From positions 1 to 40,339 of the forward strand of contig ONBB01000016.1 of the NCBI GenBank assembly GCA_900315935.1: a stretch of DNA of 40,339 nucleotides. The letters are read 5' to 3'. The DNA is from an uncultured Bacteroidales bacterium. Lineage in GTDB: Bacteria > Bacteroidota > Bacteroidia > Bacteroidales > P3. Made by a program: the position numbers and the translations under genes. Shown piece after piece: positions 1 through 9,436 of this stretch. Below the pieces are notes generated by a model. It ran no database searches. It was not told where the DNA came from and saw only the letters and a program-made list of their open reading frames with translations. The number at the start of each line of letters is the position of its first letter. Position 1 is the stretch's first letter.

Positions 1-3000
1 CGTCTCGGTGCCGTCGATGGCAGCGCCGTTCTTCACCCAGGTGGAGAAGATGTAGCCGCTGTTGGCGGTGGCGACGAGGGTAACCTCCTCGCCCACCTCG
101 TAGAGGCCGGCGCCGGTAACGGTGCCGTTGACGGCGTAGGCGTTGATCATCACGCTGTCAGGTATCACCACCGGCACGGAGTCGGCGGCGAAGAGGGCGG
201 TGAAGAGGGTGTCGGTGGTGAGGACGACCTGACGAGGATTGTCTGTTACATCGTCGTCCCAGGCCACGAAGTGGTAACCCTCGTTGGCGGTGGTGTAGAT
301 GGTAACGGTGCTGTTCCAGTCGTACACGCCGGCGCCGAAGACGGTACCCATGGCGTAGTCGTTGGCAGCCAGGGTGAGTTCGAAGGTGTCGATGGCGAAG
401 GTGGCGGTGAGGAGGGTGTCCTGCGTGACGGCGAAGGTGCGCTCGGCATCAGTGCTTCCATCGCTCCACTGCACGAAATGGTAGTGGGCGGCAGGGGTGG
501 CGGTGATGGTAACGTTGCTGCCGATGATAACCTCGCTGGCCGAGGCGCTGACGGTGCCCCACTCAGTGTTGACGCTCACCACAGCGACGGTGGCATAGTG
601 CGTGTCGGCGGCGAAGAGGGCGGTGAAGAGGGTGTCGGTGGTGAGGACGACCTGACGCGGATTGTCGGTTACATTGTCGTCCCAAGCCACGAAGTGGTAA
701 CCCTCGTTGGCGGTGGTGTAGATGGTAACGGTGCTGTTCCAGTCGTAAACGCCGGCGCCGAAGACGGTACCCATGGCGTAGTCGTTGGCGGCCAGGGTGA
801 GTTCGAAGGTGTCGATGGCGAAGGTGGCGGTGAGGAGGGTGTCCTGCGTGACGGCGAAGGTGCGCTCGGCATCAGTGCTGCCGTCGCTCCACTGCACGAA
901 GTGGTGGTGGGCAGCGGGGGTAGCGGTAACGGTGATGGTCTCGTTGTAGGTGTAGGTGTTGCGGCTGGGGCTAACGGTAACGGTACCCATGGTCTCGTCG
1001 GCCGACTGGGCGTAGACGTTCAGCTGGCGTGCCACGAAGTGGGCGGTATAGATATGGTTGGAGACCACCTGCTGGTTGAGCGGGTTGGCAGCGATGTTGC
1101 CGGGAGTCCAGTAGAGGAACTCGAAGCCGTACTCGGGCGTAGCCTCGAGGGTAACAAGCTCGCCGTAGGCATACTTGCGGCTGGCAACAGCGGCATTGTT
1201 GACCGAACCCATGGAGAGGTCGGCCGACACGATGTTGACGGTGAAGCTGTCGACGGTGAAGATGGCGGTGAGGGTGGTGTCGGCGGTGAGGGTGAGGCTG
1301 TAGGAGGCGTTGGACTCGCCGTTGCTCCACTGGCCGAAGGTGCGGTGGCTGAGGGCCACGGCCTCGAGGTTGACGGTGCTGCCGTAAGGCATCTTGACCG
1401 TCTGACCCATGACGGCACCGTTCACATAGCCGAACTCGCGGTCATTGACATTGACGGTCAGATTGACGCTGTCGATGGCGAAGTTGGCCACATAGGTGGC
1501 GTTCTCGGTGGCGAAGAAGGCAGGCAGGTTCACATTGGTGGAGACCGGCACGCCGTTGAGCGTCCAGTTCACGAAATGGTAGTTGACCGAGGGGGTAACG
1601 CGGAGGCTGACGCGGCTGTTGTAGGCATAGGTGCCGGCACCGATGACGGTGGCGGCGTTGGGGGCCACTACCTTGATGGTAACGCTGTCAACCTCGAAGG
1701 TGGCGCCGAGGGTGGTGTCGGCATTGGCCACATACTGGCGCGGGTTGGCGGTAACGCCGTCGCTCCAGGCCACGAAGTGGTAGTGGTCGGCGGGCGTGGC
1801 ATAGAGGGTGGCGGTAGAGCCGTACACATAGCGGCCGGCGCCGGCAAGGGTGCCGTTGCTGACGGCAGAGAAGGCCACGGTGTGGGTGTCGGCGGCGAAG
1901 GTGGCGACGAGCAGCACATCGCTACCGCTGACGGTAACGGTGCGGACGCTGTCGGTAACACCGTCGCTCCAAGCCAGGAAGTGGCAGTGCGCGGCGGCAC
2001 GTGCCGTGAGGGTGTGCGTGCTGCCGTTGGGCACGTTGGTGGCGCTGCCGAGGGTGGTGCCCAGGGCGGGGCTGTTGGTCAGGGCCGAGACGCTGTACTT
2101 GTCGGCCTCGGTGAAGATGGCGCGGACAAAGAGGTCGCCTTCGACCTTGAGGATGCGGCTGGCAGCGGTGCTGGCATCCTCCCAACCGACGAAGCGGTAG
2201 AGGTTGTCGTCATGGTTGACATAGGAGACGGTAACCAGCTCACCGTGGCGATAGGAAGCCTTGGCGGGCGAGAGGACGATGTGGCCCATCAGGTTGTCGT
2301 TGGTGGCGGTGTCGAGGGAGTAGGCAAGGCTGTCGAAGCGGGCGGCCAGGTCGAGGTAGTTGGCGGTAACGGCGAGCACACGGGGGTTGTCGGCCACGCC
2401 GTCGCTCCACTCGGTGAAGGCCACGCCGGCATTGGCGGTAGCCCGGAGCACTACGCGCGAATCATATATATATGTGCCGTTGACTTCGGTGTTGACCGAA
2501 CCGAGGGCGGCATCGGCAGCGAGGAGGCGCACCTCGAAGCTGTCGCGGGCGAAGATGGCGGTATAGGTGCGGTTGCCGTCGTAGGCCACCAGGCGGTTGG
2601 CAGCGGTCTCGCCGTCATCCCAGCGCACGAAGTGGCAGTTCTCGTAGGCCACGGCCTCGATGCGGACGGCGCTGGAGCCGAAGGGACGGGTGCCGCCGCC
2701 GGAGACATAACCCATATTGGGGTCGTTGGCCACCACGCTGATGGTGTACTCCAGCGGGGCGGTGAAGGCCACATAGTTGGCGGTGCTGTCGACCACGATG
2801 GTGCGGGGGTTGATGACATTGCCGTCGTTCCAGCGCACAAAGCTGTAGTTGGCGTCGGGGGTGGCGGAGATGGTAACGGTGGAGCCGTAGGGATAGCTGC
2901 CGCTGCCGGTGGTGGTAGCATTGTTACCGGTAACGCTGACCGGCATGTCGGAGGTGGCGAAGAGGGCGGTGATGTTGGTGTCGGAGCTGACGCGGATGCT

Positions 3001-6000
3001 GACGGTGGGGAGGGTGCCGCTGGCGCCGTTCCAACCGCTTACATACTGGCCGGCCAGCGGGGTGGCGGTGAGGGTAACGGTGGTGTCATAGGGGAAGCGG
3101 CCGCTACCGTCGACATAGCCCTTGGTGGGGTCGGCAGGCAGGGCGGTAACGGTGTAGGTCTTGGGGGCGAAGAGGGCCTGCAGGGTCGAGTCGCCACGCA
3201 TGACCATCACACGGTGGTTGCGGGTGTTGCCGTCGTTCCAGCCGACGAACTCGTAATGCTCGGCGGGGTCGGCGGTGAGCACGGCCATCTCGTCCATATT
3301 GTAGGAGGGCTTGTCGCTATAGACGGTGCCCCAGCCGGGATGGTTGGCGGAGAGGCTGACCACGAAACCGCCCTTCTGGTTGAAGTGGGCCACGATATTG
3401 GCACTCGAGGTAACGGTCCAGTTGAGGGTGGGGAACGTGGAGCCGTCGATGCTCCAGTAGGCGAACTCGTAGCGCGTGGGGTCGACGGGCGAGGCGATGG
3501 TGGTGATGACGTCGCCGTAATGGTAGTCGCCGTCGATGGCGGGGGTAAGCACACCCATGCCGGGGGTGGCGGTAACGGTAACGTGGTAGAGTGTCTGCGT
3601 GTAGTTGGCCGTGAAGGCGGAGTCGGCGGTGGCCTGGAAGGTGTGGATGCGGTCGGTGCTCACCACGGTGCCCTCGGCGTTGGTCCAGTTGGCGAAGCTC
3701 CAGCCGGGGAGGGTGTCGGCGGTGAGGGTAACAATGCCGCGGTAGATGAGGTTGCCGCTGACCGAGGCGGAGCCGTGGGCTGCGTCGTCAGGGGCGGCGG
3801 TGATGGTCAGGGGCATGGGGGCGAAGTAGGCGGTGTAGCTCTTGTCGCCGGTAACCGCGGGGCGGTAGGGGTTGTCGGTGGTGCCGTTGTCCCAGCGGAC
3901 GAACATGTAGCCGTGGGCGGGGATAGCCTCGAGGTAGGCCACGGTGCCGTAGCCGTAGGAGGCGGAGCCGTCGACCGAGCCCATGGTGGCGTCGGCCGAG
4001 AGGCCCGAGATGGTGTGCATGTCGGGCTGGAAGTAGGCGGTATAGGTGCGCGAGGTGCCGTTGGCGCCCGAAGCCACGATGGTCTGGGTAGCGGTGTAGA
4101 TGCCGTTGCTCCAGCTGTGGAAGGAGTAGTGCTCAAGGGCGGTGGTGGTGATGGTGATGCTGTCGCCTACGGCCACGCGGATGCTGTTGACCCCAGGTGC
4201 GGCGCCGACGATGGCCACGGTGCCACGGTCGACATACGAGGGTTCCACCTGGATGGTGACGCTGTCGCGGACGAAGACGGCACGCAGGGTTTTATTGCCA
4301 TTCACATTGACAGTAAGGGGGTTTGCATTGGTATAGGCATCGCCACGCCACTGGACGAACTTGGAGTAGCGGGTGGATTGCGCCACCAATGTAACATCAT
4401 CGCCATACTCGTATTCGCCAACACCGATTACATTGCCGAGAGTAGTGTCGAGGTCGGTTACCTGAATAGTGAACCTGGCGGGCTCGATGATACCGGCGAC
4501 AATCATGCTCTGGGTGCCTGCGGTGAGGGTGAGGGTGTAGGTGTTGCCGCTGACCGAGGCGGTGCCCACCTCGGGATTCCAGCGGAAGGTGTAGTGGTCG
4601 GGGTCGTTGACGGTGGCGGTGATGGTAACGGTCTGTCCCCCGGTAACCACGCCGCCGGCGGGCGAGGTGGTGATGGTGCCGAGGAGGGGGTCGTTGAGGG
4701 TGCCGAGGATCATGGTCTGGTCCTCGGGGCAGAAGTAGGCGACGAGGGAGGCGTCGCGGCGCACGGTGTAGTTATAGCTTGGGGTGGCGGTGCCGTCGCT
4801 CCAGCCGATGAACTTGTAGCCGGCATTGGGAGTGGCGGTGAGGGGCAGGACGCTGCCGTAGGCATGGCGGCCGGTATGGTCGCTGACCGAGCCGAAGAGG
4901 GGGTTGATGGCGTTGACGGAGATGGCGTGGCTATCAGGGACAAACTGGGCCATATAGGGGGTTACATTGCCGGCATTGCCGTAGGGGAAGTTGCGCGGGT
5001 TGGTAGTGATGCCGTCGCTCCACTGGACGAATGAGTAGTGCGGATTGGCCACGGCACGGAAGGGGGTTGTGGAACCAGGCATACCCTGTACCAGGCCAAC
5101 CACGTAGCCGCGCTCACTGTCCTCGGAGCTAATGGAGACGTAGCCGGGCAAGGTGAGGTTACGCTGGGCGAAGTCGGTGTAGGAGCCGCCACACAGCTTG
5201 TCGACAAAGAAGTAGTATTGCAAACCTGTCATAAGTCCACTGACGGTGTAGTCCTGGGCGGTGATGCCCTCGGCTACAAGGACGGTGTCGGAGGTGGCAT
5301 TGTAGCGGACGTAGCGCAGGCGATAAGTTTCACCCGGACGCTGGTCGCCCGACCAGTAGAGGCGCACGGACGTAGCGGTGAGGTTTGTGGAGTCGACATA
5401 GAAATCGATGGGGCGCTTGCAGATTTCGCCGGCGACGACACCGACGCTGGAGAGGGAGAGAGCGCTTTCGGTCGAGGCCGTGGAAATAGCGCGGAAAGCA
5501 AATCGTGCGCCATAGGGCACCGATTCGGCGGTCTCCTCAAAGTCGATGCGATGCTCGCCAGTGCTCTGTATGCGGCCAATGGGAACGAATGTGCTGACAT
5601 CGGCAGGGTTGGCCATATAGCCGTAATGGGCTTCCATGTTGATGCCCACCGAGGCATTGAAAACCAACACCGAGTGGTCGGGTTGGCAGTTGATGGCTGG
5701 GAGGACGGCATAAGCGGCCACACCATTGCGCGAGGCGAGACGCAGGTTATTGTAAGCGTTGACGAAAATGCGGGGATAGCCCGTAGTGGTGGTGCTTATG
5801 GCGGGGAAGTCCCAGCAGAGGGGCAGTTCGTTGGCTGGGTTGTAGGAGCTGTAGCCCTGGCAGGAGGAGAAGTCCTCGCTGTAGGGCAAGTCATAGGGAG
5901 CACATTCGGTGATGAGGGTGGTGGCGGCATCGGACGACGAGGTGTCGGCAGCACCGCAGATCGAACGGACTCTGATGTCATACTTCGACGAAGGACGCAG

Positions 6001-6812
6001 GCCGGTGAGGGTGCCGCGTGTGGAGGAGAACGTGGTGGATGCCTTGGTCGAGGGGTCGCCGCTGACCATGTATTCGACATAGTATCCCACAGGGGTGCCG
6101 ATGGCAGGGGCGGTGATGGTGAGGTCGGCGGTGGTGCGAGTAACGTTGGAGGCGGCAACAGCCTGCGGATTGAAGCAACCTGCATTGGCCAGGGCCTTGA
6201 TACGGAGGTTGGCGACCAAAGCCGTGCGGGTACCGCGCTCGGAACCAGGGTGGCCGCTGACGCTGGCCTTGTACTGGAACGAGCCTGCCGTACTTGTGGT
6301 ATAGGCGTAGCGCTGGTTGGAGGCATTGGCGGTACCGCTACGCAGTATGCAGATGACCAAGTGGTCGGTACCGTTATAGTCGAAGGGAGTGGTGAGGTCG
6401 ATGTCGCCCCAGCCAGTGGACATGGGCTGGGCCTCAAGACCGGAATAAACCAGCGTGAGGTCCGACATGGGAACCCAGTCGGTGTTCGAAGCCGAGACGG
6501 GGCTGGTGCTGTGTCCCATGTAGATCGAGATGGTCGGAGCAGTGAAACCGGACTGCACACTGGTGCAATTGAAGGCGATGGTGTTGATGGTGGCACCGGT
6601 GGGGAGGTCGACATCGTCGGCCTTGTAGATGGTCTGGGTCCAGCCCGTTACCTGATTGTTGAGGAAAGGGGCCATGGCATTGCCCGATGTGCCGGTACCG
6701 ATGGTCTTGGTAACTGGCGTCTGGGCCGAGGCGCCGAGGGCGCCGAAAATCAGTGTGGCCGCGAGGGTCAGGAGCCGCGCGGCTGTTTTCAGGGGGTGTT
6801 GTGTGTGTTTCA
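1..6812 (-). CDS. Giant secreted InlB-repeat adhesin-like protein (C-terminus outside window)
   Basis: The minus-strand frame starting at 6812 stays open to the left edge, giving 2270 codons without a stop, so the 3' end is missing. Residues 1-34 form a signal peptide (basic start, hydrophobic core, GASAQ). About 35-205 is a beta-rich N-terminal domain, 212-300 a fibronectin III-like domain, 305-450 a MAM/choice-of-anchor-like domain (starts PYSEDFSSC), 462-545 a second fibronectin III-like domain. From about 556 to the edge run about 24 InlB/Listeria-Bacteroides-type repeats of roughly 70 residues, each with a core like HYHFVQWSDG, an NPR turn and a closing TAxFA strand. Such proteins are surface-exposed or secreted and thought to bind surfaces or glycans; a C-terminal T9SS sorting domain would be expected beyond the window but is not seen. 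The start has a canonical promoter upstream. The family assignment is firm; the ligand is unknown. Confidence 0.9.
181..943 (-). repeat. Recent internal duplication in the adhesin gene (423-bp period)
   Basis: The stretch at about 181-520 recurs at about 604-943, exactly 423 bp (141 codons, two InlB-like repeats) away, with only about a dozen mismatches by eye. The other repeats of the gene are much more diverged, so this pair was copied recently or homogenised by gene conversion. The frame is kept. Confidence 0.9.
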
Positions 6813-6872
6813 TATTGTGTATGTTTTTGTTTCAAAAAGGATTAACGCTCCCCGGTCGGGGGAAAACAAAAT

Positions 6873-6904
6873 GCAAAGATACACATTTCTTTCCGCATGG
6901 CAAA
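6873..6904 (-). promoter_or_regulatory. Bacteroidota-type promoter of the giant adhesin gene
   Basis: Read on the minus strand, TTTG (6901-6904) is followed after exactly 19 bases by TATCTTTGC (6873-6881), matching the sigma-ABfr consensus TTTG-N19/21-TAnnTTTG. The start codon lies about 60 bases downstream, and the leader contains a small CCCC/GGGG hairpin. Confidence 0.8.
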
Positions 6905-6954
6905 GACAATTTAAATTAATTATTCTTAAAAAGGCGGAAAACGAGGAGGGGGGC

Positions 6955-7024
6955 GGTAGGGGAACGGTAGGGGAACGGTAGGGGAATACAAAGGCACTGG
7001 AAGGATATGGAAGCTTATGGAAGG
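6955..7024 (-). repeat. Dispersed 3'-end repeat element, copy 1
   Basis: On the minus strand this reads CCATAAGCTTCC, then AGTGCCTTTGTATTCCCC, then repeated TACCGTTCCCC units. The same element appears at 38636-38701 and 39955-40020, and a partial one at 27020-27060. In the three full copies it follows the 3' end of a gene in the sense direction. Here it overlaps the end of the 7015-7755 gene and supplies its stop codon. Confidence 0.8.
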
Positions 7025-7755
7025 ATGGCGCTCCGGGGGATGGTTTTCCGTAGCCACTGCAGCTCGCCGGCATCGCGCATGACGCCATGTTCGAGGCGGT
7101 CGTAGGTGAAGGCGCGGCCGTGGCGGTCGATGAAGAGGCTGGCGGCTGTAACCCAGCATCCGAGGGCGCCCTCCCCCACCCTGCACAAGGGGTCGGGCTT
7201 GGCGAGCAGCGCCGCCACCCAGCAGTGGAGCGCATTCTGCCCTTTGAGCCATTTGGCGGTGCGGCGCGGCCGGAAGAGGTCCTCGCCGGGGGCGTAGTAG
7301 CCCAGCCCCTGCCGCAGGTCGCGCCCGATGTCGGGCCGCGCCTCGAGGTAGCCGCGCTGCACCAGGCGGAGCACCATGTCGTCAATGGCCGCAAGGAGGT
7401 CGCTGTCGGGGGTGCGCGCGGCCTGAAAACGCAGCTCGGCCAGCTCGGCGCCGGGGGGCCAGTCCTTGTTTTTGGCCACACCGGCATGACACCGGCGCGT
7501 TTTTTTGACCTGCAGGGTGCGGCGGCGCGCCTCGAAGCGGACGATGGCCTCGATGCGGTCCAGGCATGCCTGGCCGAAGGCGAGGTCGGGCACCTGGCCG
7601 CTGGCCTCGTAGAGGATTTCTTTCTGAAGGGCATAGTCCAGCCCGGCGTCGGCCAGGGCGCGATACAGCCCCTGCTCGAGGGCCACGCCATCGGCAGGGG
7701 TGTCCCCACCGAGGGTGAGGCCATAGTGTGTATGCAACCATTGGTCGAGCTTCAT
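7015..7755 (-). CDS. Hypothetical protein, 246 aa
   Basis: I do not recognise this family with confidence. The protein has no signal peptide or membrane segment and looks cytoplasmic, mixed alpha-helical and rich in Arg, Leu and Ala, with a basic middle stretch (RRRTLQVKKTRR, about residues 96-107). The N-terminal half (EQGLYRALADAGLDYALQKE) looks helical. The last residues (ILP) and the TAA stop are encoded inside the dispersed repeat 6955-7024, so the original C-terminus may have been changed by insertion of that element. It is read as a gene because codon use fits the neighbourhood and the other frames look like shadows. It sits between the giant adhesin (same strand, downstream) and the divergent HTH gene at 8048. 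Function unknown. Confidence 0.65.
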   Translation of the reverse strand: MKLDQWLHTHYGLTLGGDTPADGVALEQGLYRALADAGLDYALQKEILYEASGQVPDLAFGQACLDRIEAIVRFEARRRTLQVKKTRRCHAGVAKNKDWPPGAELAELRFQAARTPDSDLLAAIDDMVLRLVQRGYLEARPDIGRDLRQGLGYYAPGEDLFRPRRTAKWLKGQNALHCWVAALLAKPDPLCRVGEGALGCWVTAASLFIDRHGRAFTYDRLEHGVMRDAGELQWLRKTIPRSAILP

Positions 7756-7876
7756 AGCTGTGCGTCATGCCGTCGCCAAGCAGCCTATCACGCTGTGGCT
7801 CAAAGCATTATTGGAGTATTTAAAATATATAGGGCAATGCAAAAATAATTTTTTCATCCCATCCGATAAAAAAAAG

Positions 7877-7943
7877 ATATCAACAAAATATCAACACTAT
7901 AACACCAGAATAACACCGCCTGGCACACCGGCATAACACTGCG
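7877..7943 (+). promoter_or_regulatory. Array of 11-bp direct repeats (iterons) upstream of the HTH gene
   Basis: Units start at 7877, 7888, 7899, 7910, 7921 and 7933. They read ATATCAACAAA, ATATCAACACT, ATAACACCAGA, ATAACACCGCC, a diverged TGGCACACCGG, and ATAACACTGCG. The spacing of 11,11,11,11,12 keeps all units on nearly one helix face. The array ends about 34 bases before the -7 box at 7977, so an activator or autoregulator site is the simplest reading. The binding protein is unknown; the HTH product of 8048 is the obvious candidate. The 292-bp gap 7756-8047 holds otherwise only AT-rich DNA and the promoter. Confidence 0.6.
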
Positions 7944-7976
7944 GAAAGCGCCGTCCGCCACCCCCGGGAAAGGGGC

Positions 7977-7985
7977 TAATTTTGC
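7977..7985 (+). promoter_or_regulatory. -7 box (TAATTTTGC) of the HTH gene
   Basis: Exact match to the TAnnTTTGC element of Bacteroidota promoters, 63 bases before the start at 8048. No TTTG is found 19-21 bases upstream, which fits a promoter dependent on an activator bound at the adjacent iterons. Confidence 0.6.
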
Positions 7986-8047
7986 AACCGAATTCGACGC
8001 GCCGAAAGAGACAACACATGTAGAACAAAAAAGAAAGGAAAAACAAA

Positions 8048-8503
8048 ATGACCATCGAAGAATTGAAGGAGCTGGTCGACGCCCTCAAGCTCGACCTCAA
8101 TCCGCAGAGCAACATGATCTACGTCTTCTACACCACGCCCGACGGGACGGTGAACAACCTCAGTATCAGCCTGCGCCGAGCCAAACTGCCCAATGGGCAC
8201 AAGATGACCGACGGCGACCTGGCCGAGCTGATGCAGCAGTATCCCGATGCACGCCGGGGCACAATCATGGCCGTGGAACGTCCGCGGGGCGACCTGCACC
8301 GCTGGATGGACGCAGTGGAGGTGTGCCAGGCCCTGCACACTTCGCGCCAGACCCTGCGCAGGTGGATACACTGCGGCCTGCTGCACCCGTCCACCCTGGG
8401 GCGCAAACTGTACTTCGACGCCGACGAGGTGGACCGTATACTGCGCGAAAACATGATAACGGAGAGCGGAAGACTGGACGAAACGGCGCTGGAATCGCTA
8501 TAA
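8048..8503 (+). CDS. HTH (excisionase/MerR-like) DNA-binding protein, 151 aa
   Basis: The C-terminal half carries a winged HTH of the excisionase/HTH_17 type: WMDAVEVCQALHTSRQTLRRW, then a wing GLLHPSTLGRKLYF and a helix DADEVDRILREN (about residues 89-138). The N-terminal 85 residues (MTIEELKELVDALKLD, a predicted beta segment, then TDGDLAELMQQYPD) match no domain I can name. The start is chosen at ATG 8048, which follows an AAAGAAAGGAA leader. The protein is expected to bind DNA in the cytoplasm as a regulator; there is no integrase nearby, so an excisionase role has no support. The 11-bp direct repeats just upstream suggest autoregulation. It shares its leader sequence with the DUF6266 gene that follows. 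Confidence 0.75.
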   Translation: MTIEELKELVDALKLDLNPQSNMIYVFYTTPDGTVNNLSISLRRAKLPNGHKMTDGDLAELMQQYPDARRGTIMAVERPRGDLHRWMDAVEVCQALHTSRQTLRRWIHCGLLHPSTLGRKLYFDADEVDRILRENMITESGRLDETALESL

Positions 8504-8693
8504 GCGCCGGGAGGCCGGGAAGCTGCCACAAGCTTACAAATGCTTCCACAAGCTTACACAACGCAAAGATTTCGGGCATTTCGGCAAAACGGCCTTATAT
8601 TGTCCATTGTCGTCGCGACCGACACCGCGGCCACCGCCCGACGGGGCAACGGCCGGAACAACGTCAAACAAACCAATTTTTCAAACCATCAAA

Positions 8694-8717
8694 AAAAAAG
8701 AAAGGAACAACAAAATG
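8694..8717 (+). promoter_or_regulatory. Shared translation leader of the DUF6266 gene
   Basis: The bases before ATG 8715 (AAAAAAGAAAGGAACAACAAA) match those before ATG 8048 (8027-8047) with a single mismatch. The GGA lies 9-11 bases before the start, an unusually Shine-Dalgarno-like leader for this phylum. It also decides the start at 8715 over the upstream in-frame start at 8607. Confidence 0.6.
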
Positions 8718-9356
8718 GGTAAAATCGAACAGGGAATCCTCGACGGATTCAAAGGCAAAGTAGGCACCGTGGTGGGCTTCTTCTGGAAGGGCAAGCCTGT
8801 GATGCGCGGCTACAAGCGCTTCATCCACGACCGCCACAGCGATGCACAGATGCTGGTGCGCCTGCGCTTTGCGGTGCTCAACGAGCTGGCCGTGGCCTTC
8901 AAGGCGGCCGCCGACCTGGGCCTGCGGCTGCGCGCCAAGAGCCGCGGCAACACGGAGCTGAACAACTTCGTGCAGCTCAACTGGAACAACGTTACCGCCA
9001 ACCGCGAGGCGGAGGTGAGCGTGGAGTACGGCGAGCTGCTGCTCTCGGCGGGTGCGCTGCCGGGCGTCTTCTTCGAGCGTGCCAGCTACGAGACACCGCA
9101 GCAGGTAGCGGTGCCCTTCGCGGGCAACAGTGCCGCCGGCGGTGCCACGGAGAGCGACAGGGTATACCTCTTCGCCTACAGCCCCTCGCTGGGCAGCGGC
9201 CTCCTGAGCGGCGGCAACCGCCGCAGCGAGAGCCAGGCCACCCTCACGGTGCCGGCGGCCTGGAGCGGCGAGAGCATCCACCTCTGGGGCTTCGTGGTCG
9301 GCACCGAGGGGCACGCCAGCTACAGCACCTACCTCGGCCAGGGCACCATCGGCTGA
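8715..9356 (+). CDS. DUF6266 family protein, 213 aa
   Basis: The start MGKIEQGILDGFKGKVGTVV is the hallmark N-terminus of DUF6266, a Bacteroidota family of unknown function. The middle has helical Ala/Leu-rich sequence (LRFAVLNELAVAFKAAADLG, residues about 54-73) followed by a conserved-looking NNFVQLNWNNV. The C-terminal half is beta-rich and ends in a segment (SIHLWGFVVG...STYLGQG) typical of the family. No signal peptide or membrane segment is visible. The upstream in-frame codons from 8607 are rejected because they are poly-A and simple sequence. The gene follows the HTH gene by 211 bp and ends before a strong hairpin. Role unknown; the two genes may form one unit because they share a leader. 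Confidence 0.85.
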   Translation: MGKIEQGILDGFKGKVGTVVGFFWKGKPVMRGYKRFIHDRHSDAQMLVRLRFAVLNELAVAFKAAADLGLRLRAKSRGNTELNNFVQLNWNNVTANREAEVSVEYGELLLSAGALPGVFFERASYETPQQVAVPFAGNSAAGGATESDRVYLFAYSPSLGSGLLSGGNRRSESQATLTVPAAWSGESIHLWGFVVGTEGHASYSTYLGQGTIG

Positions 9357-9390
9357 ACGGCCTGACGGCCAGCCGCGTGCCCATAAAAGA

Positions 9391-9420
9391 CGCCAGCCAC
9401 GGAAAAAACCGTGGCTGGCG
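9391..9420. terminator. Bidirectional hairpin terminator
   Basis: A perfect 12-bp stem (CGCCAGCCACGG / CCGTGGCTGGCG) with an AAAAAA loop sits between the convergent ends of 8715-9356 and 9437-10270. T-rich sequence follows it on the plus side (CTATTTTG) and the minus side (TCTTTTATG). Confidence 0.9.
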
Positions 9421-9436
9421 CTATTTTGTATTCTCC

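Noticed and set aside
271-6981. Very long plus-strand open frames (1587 and 647 codons) rich in Gly, Val and Glu
   Set aside because: They lie antisense to the giant adhesin. The strong codon bias of the repeated domain keeps the opposite frame free of stops, and the translations are monotonous Gly/Val/Glu/Asp without domains. The minus-strand frame has a signal peptide, a promoter and recognisable repeats.
8048-9356. Prophage or integrative element suggested by the excisionase-like HTH
   Set aside because: No integrase, attachment-site repeats, tRNA or phage structural gene is visible, and DUF6266 alone does not mark a phage.
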